The notes: a model not told the origin generated them from the sequence alone. Counted from the stretch's first letter, positions 28,023-36,247 are shown. The stretch: 64,000 nucleotides of DNA from Aurantimonas endophytica (GCF_014196845.1 NZ_JACIEM010000002.1:558001-622000), one strand, 5' to 3'. A program made the numbers and translations.

Positions 28023-28700
28023 TCATGTGGGCTCGTGAAGAAAGTAGCCAATGCCGCGCAGGTTCTTCACGACGAGTCCGCATCCGGCCTCGGCCAGCTT
28101 TCGGCGAAGACGGGAGACGTTCGCTTCGAGCGAGTTCGACTGGATCTCGTCGTCGTAGGAGTAGACAGTTTCCTCTAGCGTTCCGCGCATGACCGTCCTC
28201 CCCCGGTTTCGAAGGAGCGCTTCTAGGATCAGAAGTTCCCGGCGCGCGAGCGGCAGCTTCTCCCCTTCGACATGGACGTCGCGTGAAATCGGATCGTAGG
28301 TCAGGTTGCCGGCGACAAGAAGCTTCTCCGGGATAAACACCGACGTGCGACGACGTACGGCCTTCAGCCTCGCGACGAGTTCGTCGACCTCGAACGGCTT
28401 GGCCAGGTAATCATCCGCTCCTTCGTTCAGCCCGGTGATCCGGTCCTTGGCCGTCCCCATGGCCGAGACGATGATGGTGCGGGGTGAAGGTTCAAGCGCT
28501 TGCACTTCGACCAAGAGCGCCTTTCCGTCGCCATCCGGCAATTGGCGATCGATCAGAAGGAAGTCGTAACTGTTGCTGGCGATCGCTTCGCGAGCGACCG
28601 CCAGGTCAGAAGCAACATCCAGGACGATATCCCGACGCGCCAGCGCGGTGCGCAAGGCGTCCGCCATCTCTGGATCGTCCTCGACGAGAAGAACCTTCAT
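28023..28700 (-). CDS. OmpR/PhoB-type response regulator
   Basis: A 225-residue DNA-binding regulator. The receiver domain has the acid pair in LLVEDDPEM, phosphoacceptor D51 in LLIDRQLPDG and the lysine in YLAKPFEVDEL. The winged helix (about residues 130-223) contains LARRELLILEALLRNRGRTV and SLEANVSRLRRKL. It resembles the QseB/TctD/PmrA branch of OmpR regulators. The start at 28700 matches the canonical MKVLLVEDD opening. It is 38 bases downstream of a small lipoprotein gene and directly upstream of its kinase. Confidence 0.92.
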   Translation of the reverse strand: MKVLLVEDDPEMADALRTALARRDIVLDVASDLAVAREAIASNSYDFLLIDRQLPDGDGKALLVEVQALEPSPRTIIVSAMGTAKDRITGLNEGADDYLAKPFEVDELVARLKAVRRRTSVFIPEKLLVAGNLTYDPISRDVHVEGEKLPLARRELLILEALLRNRGRTVMRGTLEETVYSYDDEIQSNSLEANVSRLRRKLAEAGCGLVVKNLRGIGYFLHEPT

Positions 28701-28738
28701 ACGCTTTCCATAGTGTGGAGTAACTGAGCGGTGGCCGG

Positions 28739-29014
28739 TCAGTCCCGCCGCCTGTCCCTCATCTCCTGAGCGGTGCGTGCCATTTCCTGGTTCAGGTAGG
28801 CCTGTTGGGTGAACCGGAGCATCTCGTCGTCTCTCCGTTGCTGCTGCTGGAGCATGCACCGCGTGTGCGTGGGAGACCCGTAGGTGGCGCCCATGTTGGC
28901 GCAGGTGCCCTGGTCCTGAGCGAGCTGTTCCTGAGGCGAAACGCACCCTGCGAGCGTGCCAGAAACACCGAAAAAGAGAAGGGCTGCGGACACCCGCATG
29001 GTCGAACGGTTCAT
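28739..29014 (-). CDS. Small predicted lipoprotein
   Basis: A 91-residue protein. A signal peptide (ALLFFGVSGTLAGC) ends in lipobox LAGC with Cys24. The mature part is short, polar and rich in Gln, Arg and Glu (MLQQQQRRDDEML), with two further cysteines that could form a disulfide. No family recognised. It precedes the two-component genes on the same strand, so it may be cotranscribed and could influence signalling at the envelope; this is inference. The start at 29014 is the one that places the signal peptide at the N-terminus. Confidence 0.7.
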   Translation of the reverse strand: MNRSTMRVSAALLFFGVSGTLAGCVSPQEQLAQDQGTCANMGATYGSPTHTRCMLQQQQRRDDEMLRFTQQAYLNQEMARTAQEMRDRRRD

Positions 29015-29617
29015 GAAGATGGCTCTTTGTTTGTCGCTGCGTAGCGGTTTGCAAAGCGCGACATTGCCTTCACTGCCGCGCATGGACACCATCCTGCCGT
29101 CCAGAGTTACGCCAACATTACGACGTTCACGAGTGCGATCGGAGCACTTGTCGCTCTGCGTGAATGTCTGAGTGTACTTCTCCAGCCGTCGAACAACCTG
29201 GTCGGATTGACAGTCTGAACGGCAGCTATCGGCTTCCGCCCGGGCCGAAACCGGACAGGCCGCTTACGGCCCAGGCCGGTCGAACGGCAAACGCCAGCTT
29301 CGGCGGAAATGCCCGTCGCCCAGCCCCTCGACCAGCCAGCCAAAGGAATACTCGAAATCCGCTGTCGCCTCGAGCGTCGCCGGTAGGTCGCCGGTCTCCC
29401 TCAGTCGTTCGAAATGCTCAGTGTTACCGCCGTTTCATTGCCCTGCCTCCAAATCACGCCACCGCTTACGAAATCCGAGAGCACGCGAGCTTGTTGCGGA
29501 ACTTCAGCTGGTTGCGGGTACGCAGCAGTGACACCGCGACAGATGAAAGCGACGCCGTCGGCACACTCAACGCGATTGGCTCTGCCTCAGCCAAACCTGT
29601 CGCGGTCTACTGTGTCA
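29015..29617. other. Long intergenic region with possible gene remnant
   Basis: About 600 bases. On the minus strand, 29264-29434 is open between two stops for 56 codons with coding-like third positions (reads EHFERLRETGDLPATLEA then FGWLVEGLGDGHFRR), but it has no start codon. It could be the tail of a decayed regulator gene, though I cannot name the family. A plus-strand frame from 29164 lacks any sign of coding. The rest appears empty and may hold the promoter of the lipoprotein-regulator-kinase unit. Confidence 0.4.
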
Positions 29618-30448
29618 TTAGCCTGCGGGGCCCGGCTTTTTGACACATTCGGGATTGCGGACGAGGCGACCTTCAAACGTCATATTGGGGTTTAGTTCAC
29701 GCAATCGATCATGAAATGATTGAGCTTCGGCAGCCCGCTCCCAGCGATGGCCTTCCGTCCAGCCCCGCTCAGCGGAGGCGATTACGAAATCAATAAATTG
29801 AAGCCCTGAGAGTTGGCAGTGTAGGCCAACAAGAGAGCCATCCGATGCTGCGCTTCGGGCTCCTTCGTTTTCGTCAATTGAGTGGACCCATTCCGCGAAA
29901 ATCTCGTGCGTTATCATACTGTCGACGAAGCGACGCTCCTCAAGAACGAAGCGTGTGCGGCCGACGTCGAAGCGTCGTGCCGTGAACCAAATCCGGATAA
30001 AATGAATTGCGAGATAAATTGCAGCGCTTGCGAAAGCCGCGCGGTAAATGATCAGCAAAACAGCCAGTGCCCAGTGCTTTCGAGTATCGAGTTCGGCGGA
30101 CCCTGGTAGATTAATATTGTAGACTTCCATGAGATCGAGCAAGACACCCTTGATCGCTTGGTCAATAAGAAAAATTAGGATGCCGATGAAGTCGCCGTTT
30201 GATTCGAATACGGCGGCGGGATCCCAGCTTCTCCCGGCTGCATAGATCGCAAGAGCAGCGGATGGTAGGATCAAGGCGACCAATGCAGGCCCAAGGACGC
30301 CAATTTGAAAAATGGCACGTAATTGTTCGCGCCAGTCGGACATGGGGCCGAACTTCGCCCCATCACGATTCAGTATGATCAGTGCGAGCAGTAATAATGC
30401 AGTAAATATAGCGAAGGTTAAAGAGATTGCGCCCCAGAGCATGGCCAT
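29618..30448 (-). CDS. Hypothetical membrane protein
   Basis: A 276-residue protein with about four hydrophobic segments: residues 5-28 (SLTFAIFTALLLLALIIL), 48-70, 85-105 and 125-150. A soluble C-terminal half follows, rich in charged residues and Trp/His. No family recognised. Its base composition is clearly more AT-rich than that of neighbouring operons, suggesting recent transfer. It is flanked by non-coding sequence and has no partner gene. The third positions still show some G/C preference and the frame is long, so I regard it as real. Confidence 0.65.
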   Translation of the reverse strand: MAMLWGAISLTFAIFTALLLLALIILNRDGAKFGPMSDWREQLRAIFQIGVLGPALVALILPSAALAIYAAGRSWDPAAVFESNGDFIGILIFLIDQAIKGVLLDLMEVYNINLPGSAELDTRKHWALAVLLIIYRAAFASAAIYLAIHFIRIWFTARRFDVGRTRFVLEERRFVDSMITHEIFAEWVHSIDENEGARSAASDGSLVGLHCQLSGLQFIDFVIASAERGWTEGHRWERAAEAQSFHDRLRELNPNMTFEGRLVRNPECVKKPGPAG

Positions 30449-30702
30449 TGCAATGGATTCCTTCTCATTAAGACGCTATGCAGAGCGAAGCGGTTCCTGT
30501 GCCAACTCGGGATCAGCCGCTGCGAGCTCCCGGTGGGGAACTCTGGCGCGCAGCGCTGCGGGCTCATGAGAAGCGGATCTGGATGCCATTGCCAAGCTCT
30601 TTGAAAGAGCTTGCGGAACGGCTGGAAATCCGAGGGATTAGTGGCGCCATCTCGCCTGCCGGGTGCCCTGTCCTTGAAGCCGCCTCCGACCTATTGGCTC
30701 GA

Positions 30703-32538
30703 TCAAGGCTGCCACGTCGGCCGATGCGCTGGATCGAGGCTCCGGTCGACGAAATAGGCGGCGCTGATGAACGCGAGATGGGTGAGTGCCTGCGGCAGGT
30801 TGCCGAGCTGCAGCCCGCGGGCGTCGACTTCCTCCGAGAAGAGCCCCAGACGATTGGCGTAGGACAGGCCCTTCGCCAGCATCAACTGTGCCTCGTCCAG
30901 GCGCCCCGCGCGAGCAAGGCATTCCGCGTACCAGAAGGTGCAGGTCGTGAACGCGCCTTCGCCGCCCTCGAGGCCGTCGGCGTTGCGGTAGCGGTAAACG
31001 AGGCCGTCGTCGCAGAGTTGGTCGCCGATGGCGTCGAGCGTCTTCAGCCAGACGGGATCGGTGGACGAGACGAAGCGCACGAGTGGCATCATCAGAAGCG
31101 CCGCGTCGAGCTCGGTGCCACCACGCTCCTGGACGAAATACCCGTGATCAGGATGGCGGAAGTTGCTCCAGATGTCGTCCACGATGGCATCGCGGCACTG
31201 CGCCCACACCGTCAGGGGAGCGGGCAGGGAGCGCTTTCGCGCAAGACGGATGGCCCGGTCGAGCGCGACCCAGCACATCATCCGGGAGTGCAGGAAATGT
31301 CGCGGCTCCGAGCGCATCTCCCAGATACCGGCATCCGCCTCCTGCCAGTGGCGCATCACGTAGTCGACAATGCCGATCACGTGTTGCCACCCTTCATGGC
31401 TGATCGCAGAGCCGTATTTGTTGGACAGGTAGACGCTGTCCATCAGCTCTCCGAAGACGTCGAGCTGGACCTGGCTCCGTGCGTCGTTGCCGATCCGCAC
31501 GGGCCGGCTGGAGGCATAGCCGGAGAGGTGCTCAAGCTCCATCTCCTCCCGCGCCTCCGACCCGTCGAGAGCGTACATGACGCGGACGGGACTGCCGTCT
31601 CCCGCAGCGACGACGTGGCGGCCCATCCAGCGCCGGAAATGCTCGGCATCCTCCACAAAGCCCAGCCGCATCAAGGCATAGACCGTGAAGGATGCATCCC
31701 GAATCCACGTCGCTCGGTAGTCCCAGTTCCGGCCAGCGCCCGCGGCCTCCGGCAGCCCGAACGTCGCCGCGGCGGCGATCGAACCCTCCTTGGCCGAAAT
31801 CAGCAGCTTGAGCGCCAGCGCCGAGCGCAGCACCTGCTCACGCCAGCGCCCCTTGTAGTTCGCCCGGCTGAGCCACCTGCGCCAGGCCGAGACGGTCGAC
31901 GCGATCTCGGCCTCGATCATCTCGTCGTTCGGCTCGACCAGACTGTCCTCCCCGAGGACGAACCAGGCGCTCTCTCCCGCCTTCAGGGTGAAGGTCGCGG
32001 TCGCCTTGCCCGGCCCTGCGGAGAGCGGCACGGAGGAGAACAGCTTCAGGGCAAGGTCGCGGCCGGAAAAGCGGACGCCGTTGTCCGCCACGGCCACGTC
32101 CGGAATCTCCCGCGCATAGTCGAAGCGCGGCTCGCAGATGGCCGTGAAGGTGACCCCTCCCTTCGTTGCCGATACCCGTCTGATAAGGCATCGGGCGTTC
32201 CGGTCGGGGTGCACCCGAGCCGCCGGGTGCGGCATGAGGTCAAGCACCTCCGCGCTGCCATCCTCCGCCATCCAGCGGGTGATCAGCACGTTGGTGTCCG
32301 GAACGTAGAGATGTTGGTGGCGAGCCCGATCGAGCGTCGGTTGGATCGAGAAAGCACCTCCCCGGCCATGGTCGAGGAGGTCCGCAAAGATCGTCGGACT
32401 GTCGAGAACCGGCCAACAGAGATAGTCGATCGTCCCGTCCCGGGCGACGAGCGCGGCGGTCTCGAGATCGCCGACGATGCCGTGGTCGCCGATGGAGCGG
32501 GCCGGCAGCACGCCATCCGCCTGAAGTGATTCAGCCAT
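30703..32538 (-). CDS. Glycoside hydrolase family 15 (glucoamylase/trehalase-like)
   Basis: A 611-residue protein. The N-terminal beta-sandwich begins SIGDHGIVGDLETAALVARDG, the usual GH15 opening. The (alpha/alpha)6 barrel has NWDYRATWIRDASF, the general-acid region GIWEMRSEPRHFLHSRMM, and the C-terminal LGLFSEEVD that holds the general base, before GNLPQALTHLAF. Bacterial cytoplasmic GH15 enzymes of this kind split trehalose or alpha-glucans. There is no signal peptide. The ATG at 32538 lies 16 bases past the stop of a 46-codon ORF, so the two are probably one transcript. Confidence 0.92.
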   Translation of the reverse strand: MAESLQADGVLPARSIGDHGIVGDLETAALVARDGTIDYLCWPVLDSPTIFADLLDHGRGGAFSIQPTLDRARHQHLYVPDTNVLITRWMAEDGSAEVLDLMPHPAARVHPDRNARCLIRRVSATKGGVTFTAICEPRFDYAREIPDVAVADNGVRFSGRDLALKLFSSVPLSAGPGKATATFTLKAGESAWFVLGEDSLVEPNDEMIEAEIASTVSAWRRWLSRANYKGRWREQVLRSALALKLLISAKEGSIAAAATFGLPEAAGAGRNWDYRATWIRDASFTVYALMRLGFVEDAEHFRRWMGRHVVAAGDGSPVRVMYALDGSEAREEMELEHLSGYASSRPVRIGNDARSQVQLDVFGELMDSVYLSNKYGSAISHEGWQHVIGIVDYVMRHWQEADAGIWEMRSEPRHFLHSRMMCWVALDRAIRLARKRSLPAPLTVWAQCRDAIVDDIWSNFRHPDHGYFVQERGGTELDAALLMMPLVRFVSSTDPVWLKTLDAIGDQLCDDGLVYRYRNADGLEGGEGAFTTCTFWYAECLARAGRLDEAQLMLAKGLSYANRLGLFSEEVDARGLQLGNLPQALTHLAFISAAYFVDRSLDPAHRPTWQP

Positions 32539-32554
32539 TCTCGCAGAACTCGGG

Positions 32555-32695
32555 TTAGAGGAACATGCCGCCGCCGTCGCACAGCGTCGTTCCGGTCGGC
32601 GGGAAGACACTGCCTAAGAAGGGCAGGGCATCGACGTCGCCGACTTCGGGAGCGACATGGTTCACCCGGACAAGGCGTTGCTTGGACGTCGTCAT
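32555..32695 (-). CDS. 46-residue peptide of unknown function upstream of GH15
   Basis: A short ORF with a strong ribosome binding site (GAGGAG, 7 bases before ATG). The product has a charged N-terminal half (TSKQRLVRVNHVAPEVGDVD) and a hydrophobic, Gly/Thr-rich C-terminal end with one cysteine and closing residues CDGGGMFL. No family recognised. It lies 16 bases before the GH15 start, which suggests cotranscription. It could be a regulatory leader peptide, a small partner protein or, less likely, a peptide precursor; no modifying enzyme is nearby. It could also be the tail of a lost gene that kept a start. Confidence 0.5.
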   Translation of the reverse strand: MTTSKQRLVRVNHVAPEVGDVDALPFLGSVFPPTGTTLCDGGGMFL

Positions 32696-32705
32696 GCCGT
32701 GCTCC

Positions 32706-32771
32706 TCAAGCTGTCGCGGCCGATAGCACGCCAGCGGCAATGGACAGAGCTAGCGACAAGGTTGTCCGCAT
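32706..32771 (-). CDS. 21-residue signal-peptide-like ORF
   Basis: A tiny ORF encoding MRTTLSLALSIAAG followed by VLSAATA and a stop, that is, a complete signal-peptide-like sequence with nothing after the expected cleavage site. Its TGA is part of the GAGGAG that serves the next ORF, so translation of the two could be coupled. Its own ribosome binding site is poor. It may be a leader peptide or the leftover signal sequence of a broken gene. Confidence 0.3.
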   Translation of the reverse strand: MRTTLSLALSIAAGVLSAATA

Positions 32772-32780
32772 GAAGGCAGC

Positions 32781-32888
32781 TCAGTCGACTTTGGCGAGAG
32801 GCAGGAAGGTCTGGGCATGGTTTCCCGGCATGGCTTCATAGCGGCCGTTCAGTTCAGGCACGACCTGCGATGGCGAAGACCGCCATGC
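32781..32888 (-). pseudogene. Possible C-terminal gene remnant
   Basis: A 35-codon segment open between two stops, without a start codon, reading SQVVPELNGRYEAMPG and ending FLPLAKVD. Codon third positions are almost all G or C as in neighbouring genes, so it looks like the C-terminal end of a coding sequence whose body has been lost. The family could not be recognised. The surrounding stretch 32772-33050 holds nothing else that I can support. Confidence 0.3.
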
Positions 32889-33050
32889 TCACGCCTCCGC
32901 CCCATCGTGGAAAGGCCGGGTATTGGAGAAATGCGCCGCTCATGGATCGGCCACGATTCGACTACATGAAGGTTTCGGGCTTAGCGGACACGTCCTGCCA
33001 TGGGCAGGCTGTGGGATCGCCCAATTTCACCTCGTATAGGACCGGGCACC

Positions 33051-33611
33051 ATGTCGACGACTGACTATCCTGACCTCGAAATCAACATCGACGACATCCT
33101 TGAAGAGAATCCCGAGGATAAGAAGGAAACGCCGCTCCGGCCTGGGGCCAGTACCGCTCCCGTCAGCGGCGGGTCGCGGACTGCAGCGCCGACCGAGCAG
33201 CCGTGGCGCATTGACGGCGGTCTGCACGGCATCGGCGACGATCTGGAAAATCGCGTCCGGAGTTGGAGAAACCTGGTCCGGCTTCTCAAGCAGCACCGTC
33301 CACAGCTCGAAACGGCCGCGGCAGAGCGCGAAAAGCTGATCGAGGCGCTCGGCCGCATCGTGCCTGAAGTGGTGGCGAGCGGCGCAACGCTGAAGACGGC
33401 ACTGGACAAGACGCAGTCCGGCGACCTCTCCGACAATCTGGCCGGCCACTTCAGCAAGAACCTCAAGGCTCTTGAGGAGTTGGAAGAGGTTGCGGAGGCG
33501 CTCACCGGCAACCTCGTCTGGATGCGATCGGTGTGGGAGCAGTATGCGCGCACCATCGTCCAGGCGCAGACCATGCGAGAGGAAATGGAGAAGAGCGGGA
33601 ACCGAAGCTAG
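33051..33611 (+). CDS. Hypothetical coiled-coil protein
   Basis: A 186-residue soluble protein without signal or membrane segments. The first 50 residues are acidic, then Pro/Ser/Thr rich and probably disordered (INIDDILEENPEDKKE). Residues about 60-180 are helical with heptad-like spacing (RNLVRLLKQH, ALEELEEVAEAL), suggesting a coiled coil or helical bundle. No family recognised. The start at 33051 opens MSTTDYPDLEI. A frame further upstream lacks support. It stands alone and converges on the DUF6454-like gene. Confidence 0.6.
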   Translation: MSTTDYPDLEINIDDILEENPEDKKETPLRPGASTAPVSGGSRTAAPTEQPWRIDGGLHGIGDDLENRVRSWRNLVRLLKQHRPQLETAAAEREKLIEALGRIVPEVVASGATLKTALDKTQSGDLSDNLAGHFSKNLKALEELEEVAEALTGNLVWMRSVWEQYARTIVQAQTMREEMEKSGNRS

Positions 33612-33727
33612 GGCCAGCCCAGCCTAAGATGCTCGGCGTCCCGCGGCACCCGCTGCGCCGGGAAGGGCAGGCGGGTCGCGGCGATGGCGATCAGCGCGTC
33701 GCCGGTCTTGGCAAGCCGATAGCGGCT
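33608..33727 (-). pseudogene. Short C-terminal gene remnant
   Basis: Between two convergent genes a minus-strand frame reads RYRLAKTGDALIAIAATRLPF, then PAQRVPRDAEHLRLG and a TAG stop at 33608-33610. Nearly every codon ends in G or C, which fits genuine former coding sequence. It has no start, and upstream it runs into the unrelated secreted-protein gene in another frame. The length and pattern fit the last 35-40 residues of a protein, possibly a beta-rich C-terminal domain, but I could not identify it. Likely left behind by a deletion or insertion event. Confidence 0.4.
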
Positions 33728-34673
33728 ACTGCGTCGCTGCCTCGTAAATGAAGATCGTCGACTGGTCGTCGTCTGGCATGAAGTAGCCTCGCAGACCGGT
33801 CGGCGTTGCCTCCAGGAAGGTCGGGTTCTGCGTCATCGGCAGGCCGGAAGGTGCCCAAAGTTCGATCGGCACCTGCCAGATCGGACGGTTGTCTTTCAGG
33901 TCGACGACCTCGAGCCCGCCGAGCCGGAAGGGCGTGGCGTCAGGGGCAACGCGGTAGGCGTTCAACCCGGAGCAGGCCATCCGGCCGGCGCTCACGTACT
34001 TGCAGTCCTGATAGTCGATGTATTGCGCCGGATTGGCCACCCGTAGGCTGGCCGGATCAGCAGCGGCATTCGCTACCGTGCCGTCATCTTTGAGTGGCCA
34101 AGCATAGAAGCGCCGTGATCCCCAACTCACGCCGTGCAGGGTGTCGGCATCGGTATCATATACCAGACCGCCGACATGGTCGCCGAAGCGGAGCACCTCT
34201 TCTGCCTTCATGCTCTTCGGATCGACGCGATAGATGATAGAGCGACCGTCGGGCCGGTACTCCGCGACAGGCACCCAGATATGACGACCGTCGAAATCGA
34301 TGCCGCCCGGATGGTAGATGGAGCCCTCGCCGAGCCTCAGGGATCCAAGGAGCCGGCCGTCGGCGTCGATGCGGAAAAGGTGGCCTCGCCCTTCGCCCTC
34401 GTCACGGTCGTAGCCACCGCGCGGGGTCTCGTAGCGCGTCGTCGGCTTGATGATCTCGACGGACGAGACGAAGAACTCGTCGCCGATCCGCACCATGCCC
34501 TGAGGATGGAAGGTGGGGAAGGGCAGCTTGATCTCATCCGTCTTCTGCCACTTTGTCCCACGGGTGAGTTGAAGGATCCGGTCACCAACCGTTCCGTCCG
34601 CCGCAAGCGACGGCGTGAGCGAGAGGGCACATACCGTGGCCACCAGAGCGGCGCGAGTTAAGATGCGTTGCAT
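33726..34673 (-). CDS. Secreted beta-propeller-like protein (DUF6454-like)
   Basis: A 315-residue protein with a clear signal peptide (ALVATVCALSLTPSLA, cleavage before ADG). The mature protein contains repeated beta strands with GR/DG turns (FHPQGMVRIGDEFFVSS, YHPGGIDFDGRHIWVPVAEY, HVGGLVYDTDADTLHGVSWG), consistent with a propeller. The pattern matches what I recall of DUF6454 proteins, whose function is not known; this family name is from memory and should be verified. It is predicted to be periplasmic. It stands alone between a gene remnant and a long empty stretch. Confidence 0.7.
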   Translation of the reverse strand: MQRILTRAALVATVCALSLTPSLAADGTVGDRILQLTRGTKWQKTDEIKLPFPTFHPQGMVRIGDEFFVSSVEIIKPTTRYETPRGGYDRDEGEGRGHLFRIDADGRLLGSLRLGEGSIYHPGGIDFDGRHIWVPVAEYRPDGRSIIYRVDPKSMKAEEVLRFGDHVGGLVYDTDADTLHGVSWGSRRFYAWPLKDDGTVANAAADPASLRVANPAQYIDYQDCKYVSAGRMACSGLNAYRVAPDATPFRLGGLEVVDLKDNRPIWQVPIELWAPSGLPMTQNPTFLEATPTGLRGYFMPDDDQSTIFIYEAATQ

Positions 34674-35026
34674 GACCAGTCCTCTCCCCCTGCCTGTCGG
34701 GTGGAGCGGATCTCAAGCAGACAATCATGACATGCGTTGAACGGACAAAGCGTCGGCAGCGGTGGGGCGGATCGCTTCTGCCAGGCTACCAGCCGGACGA
34801 GGGGAGGGCGGCAGCTTCGGCGGGCCCCTTTCCCGGATGCGGACCAATGGATTTCCATCCAACCCCGCCCATCGTGGGCCAGCCGAAGGAAGCACGGAAT
34901 TGAGCGGAGTGTTTCGACCAAGATCGACCTTCCATAGGACCTGCCTCGCTTAGAAAATAGGCATGCCTTGGTGCAAGGCAGGGACACTTGACTCATCCTT
35001 GGCCCCTGCTAGGCTGACCTCACATA
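34674..35026. other. Intergenic region upstream of the amide operon
   Basis: About 350 bases between the divergent secreted-protein gene and the leader of the amide operon. No credible gene on either strand. It should contain promoters for both directions. I could not assign specific -35/-10 elements by eye. Confidence 0.5.
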
Positions 35027-35043
35027 CCGGCCCTGATCGCCGG
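35027..35043 (+). promoter_or_regulatory. Leader hairpin upstream of terminator
   Basis: CCGGC (35027-35031) pairs with GCCGG (35039-35043) around a 7-base loop, 17 bases before the terminator stem. ANTAR-type antiterminators bind paired small stem-loops in leader RNAs just ahead of a terminator. This hairpin is a candidate first element, but its loop is not the classical hexaloop with A1 and G4. Confidence 0.35.
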
Positions 35044-35060
35044 ACGGCATTCGAGCCTCG

Positions 35061-35101
35061 CCCGCCCGTCGATCCATCTCGACGAGCGGCGGGGCTTTTT
35101 T
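35061..35101 (+). terminator. Intrinsic terminator in the leader of the amide operon
   Basis: Lower stem CCCGCC (35061-35066) pairs with GGCGGG (35088-35093); upper stem CGTCGA (35067-35072) pairs with TCGACG (35079-35084), with a 6-base loop and a 3-base bulge, followed by a run of six T (35096-35101). It lies between the upstream intergenic region and the amiC-like start at 35114, with no gene in front of it on this strand. It is therefore best read as an attenuator rather than the end of another transcript. Confidence 0.75.
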
Positions 35102-35113
35102 CATGGGATCGAC

Positions 35114-36247
35114 GTGAAGCGACGCATCGAGATCGGCATCCTCTACTCGCGTTCCGGCAACTATCAGCTGTTGTCCGACGCCTGCCGCGCCGGCGCGATG
35201 AGCGCCATCGCGGCGGTCAATCGCGATCCGGCGGTAAGCGTCGAGTTCGTGCCGGTCGAGCGTGATCCGCAAGGGCGGGTCGAGCGCTATGCGCCGCTCT
35301 GCGAGGAGATCCTGCGGGGCAGCGAGGCGCGCCACGTCATCGGCTGCATCACCTCTTGGAGCCGCAAGGAAGTCATCCCGGTGCTCGAGAAGACCGGCGG
35401 GACGCTCTGGTATGCCTGCCCCTACGAGGGGTTCGAATCGAACGACCACGTCGTCTACATGCATGCCTGCCCGAACCAGCATCTGGTGCCGCTGCTCGGC
35501 CATGTCGTGCCGCGCTTCGGCGCCGACGCCTTCCTCGTCGGCTCGAACTACATCTGGGGCTGGGAGACCAACCGCGTCGCCCGCGACCTGATCGGCGATG
35601 CCGGTGGCCGCGTGCTCGGCGAGCGCTATCTGCCGCTCGGCGACACCGACGTCTCCCGGCTGATCGACGAGATCCGCGCGACGCGGCCGAACTTCGTCCT
35701 CAACCATTTGATCGGCCCGTCCTCCTACGCCTTCTTCGCCGCCTATGAGGAACTGGCGCGCGAGGACCCGTATTTCGCCGCCGCGTCCTGCCCGATCCTC
35801 TCCTGCAACCTGACGGAGATCGAACTGCCCGCGATCGGCGCGGCGGCCGAGGGCCACATCGCCGTCGGCCCGTATTTCCACGACCGCGCGAAGCCCTGGC
35901 CGGACCCGGCGACGGCACCGGAATTTTCCTCGCGCCCGTCCTCCTTCTTCGCCGCCGCCCACAGCGCCGTGCTGGTTCTGGCCGACCGCCTTGCCGCCGA
36001 GCCGGCGGGCGGAACGGCGGGCCGCATCCCGGACTTCGCCGGCCGGCGCTTCGCGACTCCCTTCGGCGAGATCGGCATTGATCCGCAGACCCAGCATGCA
36101 AGCCTGCCGGTGCGGATCGGCCGGGTGCGGGACGGCGGTTTCGACGTGGTCGAGGAGAGCGCCCGCCTCGTCGACCCCGATCCCTACCTGTCGCGCTACG
36201 ACCCGGCGAAGGTGTTCCCGCGCCCCAGCCTGAGGGCCGTCTCGTGA
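35114..36247 (+). CDS. AmiC-like amide-binding sensor protein
   Basis: A 377-residue periplasmic-binding-protein fold without a signal peptide, as in Pseudomonas AmiC, the cytoplasmic amide sensor that holds the antiterminator AmiR inactive until amide binds. Family features: IGILYSRSGNYQLLSD opening, CITSWSRKEVIPVLEKTGGTLWYACPYEGFE, and GSNYIWGWETNRVARDL. It is also related to urea/short-chain amide importer binding proteins, but lack of export and the adjacent amiR-like gene favour a sensor. Start is GTG, six bases after GGGA, and directly follows the leader terminator. Its stop overlaps the next start. Confidence 0.88.
   Translation: MKRRIEIGILYSRSGNYQLLSDACRAGAMSAIAAVNRDPAVSVEFVPVERDPQGRVERYAPLCEEILRGSEARHVIGCITSWSRKEVIPVLEKTGGTLWYACPYEGFESNDHVVYMHACPNQHLVPLLGHVVPRFGADAFLVGSNYIWGWETNRVARDLIGDAGGRVLGERYLPLGDTDVSRLIDEIRATRPNFVLNHLIGPSSYAFFAAYEELAREDPYFAAASCPILSCNLTEIELPAIGAAAEGHIAVGPYFHDRAKPWPDPATAPEFSSRPSSFFAAAHSAVLVLADRLAAEPAGGTAGRIPDFAGRRFATPFGEIGIDPQTQHASLPVRIGRVRDGGFDVVEESARLVDPDPYLSRYDPAKVFPRPSLRAVS

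Noticed and set aside
29164-29643. Plus-strand 159-codon frame in the long intergenic region
   Set aside because: No ribosome binding site, no motifs and composition typical of non-coding sequence.
30470-30497. GGAAC-N17-CGTC sequence on the minus strand ahead of the orphan membrane gene, resembling an EcfG general-stress promoter
   Set aside because: The -10 element departs from the CGTT consensus and only one copy is seen, so it is likely chance.
30478-32529. Plus-strand open frame of 683 codons opposite the GH15 gene
   Set aside because: Antisense shadow; GH15 catalytic motifs on the minus strand explain the stretch.
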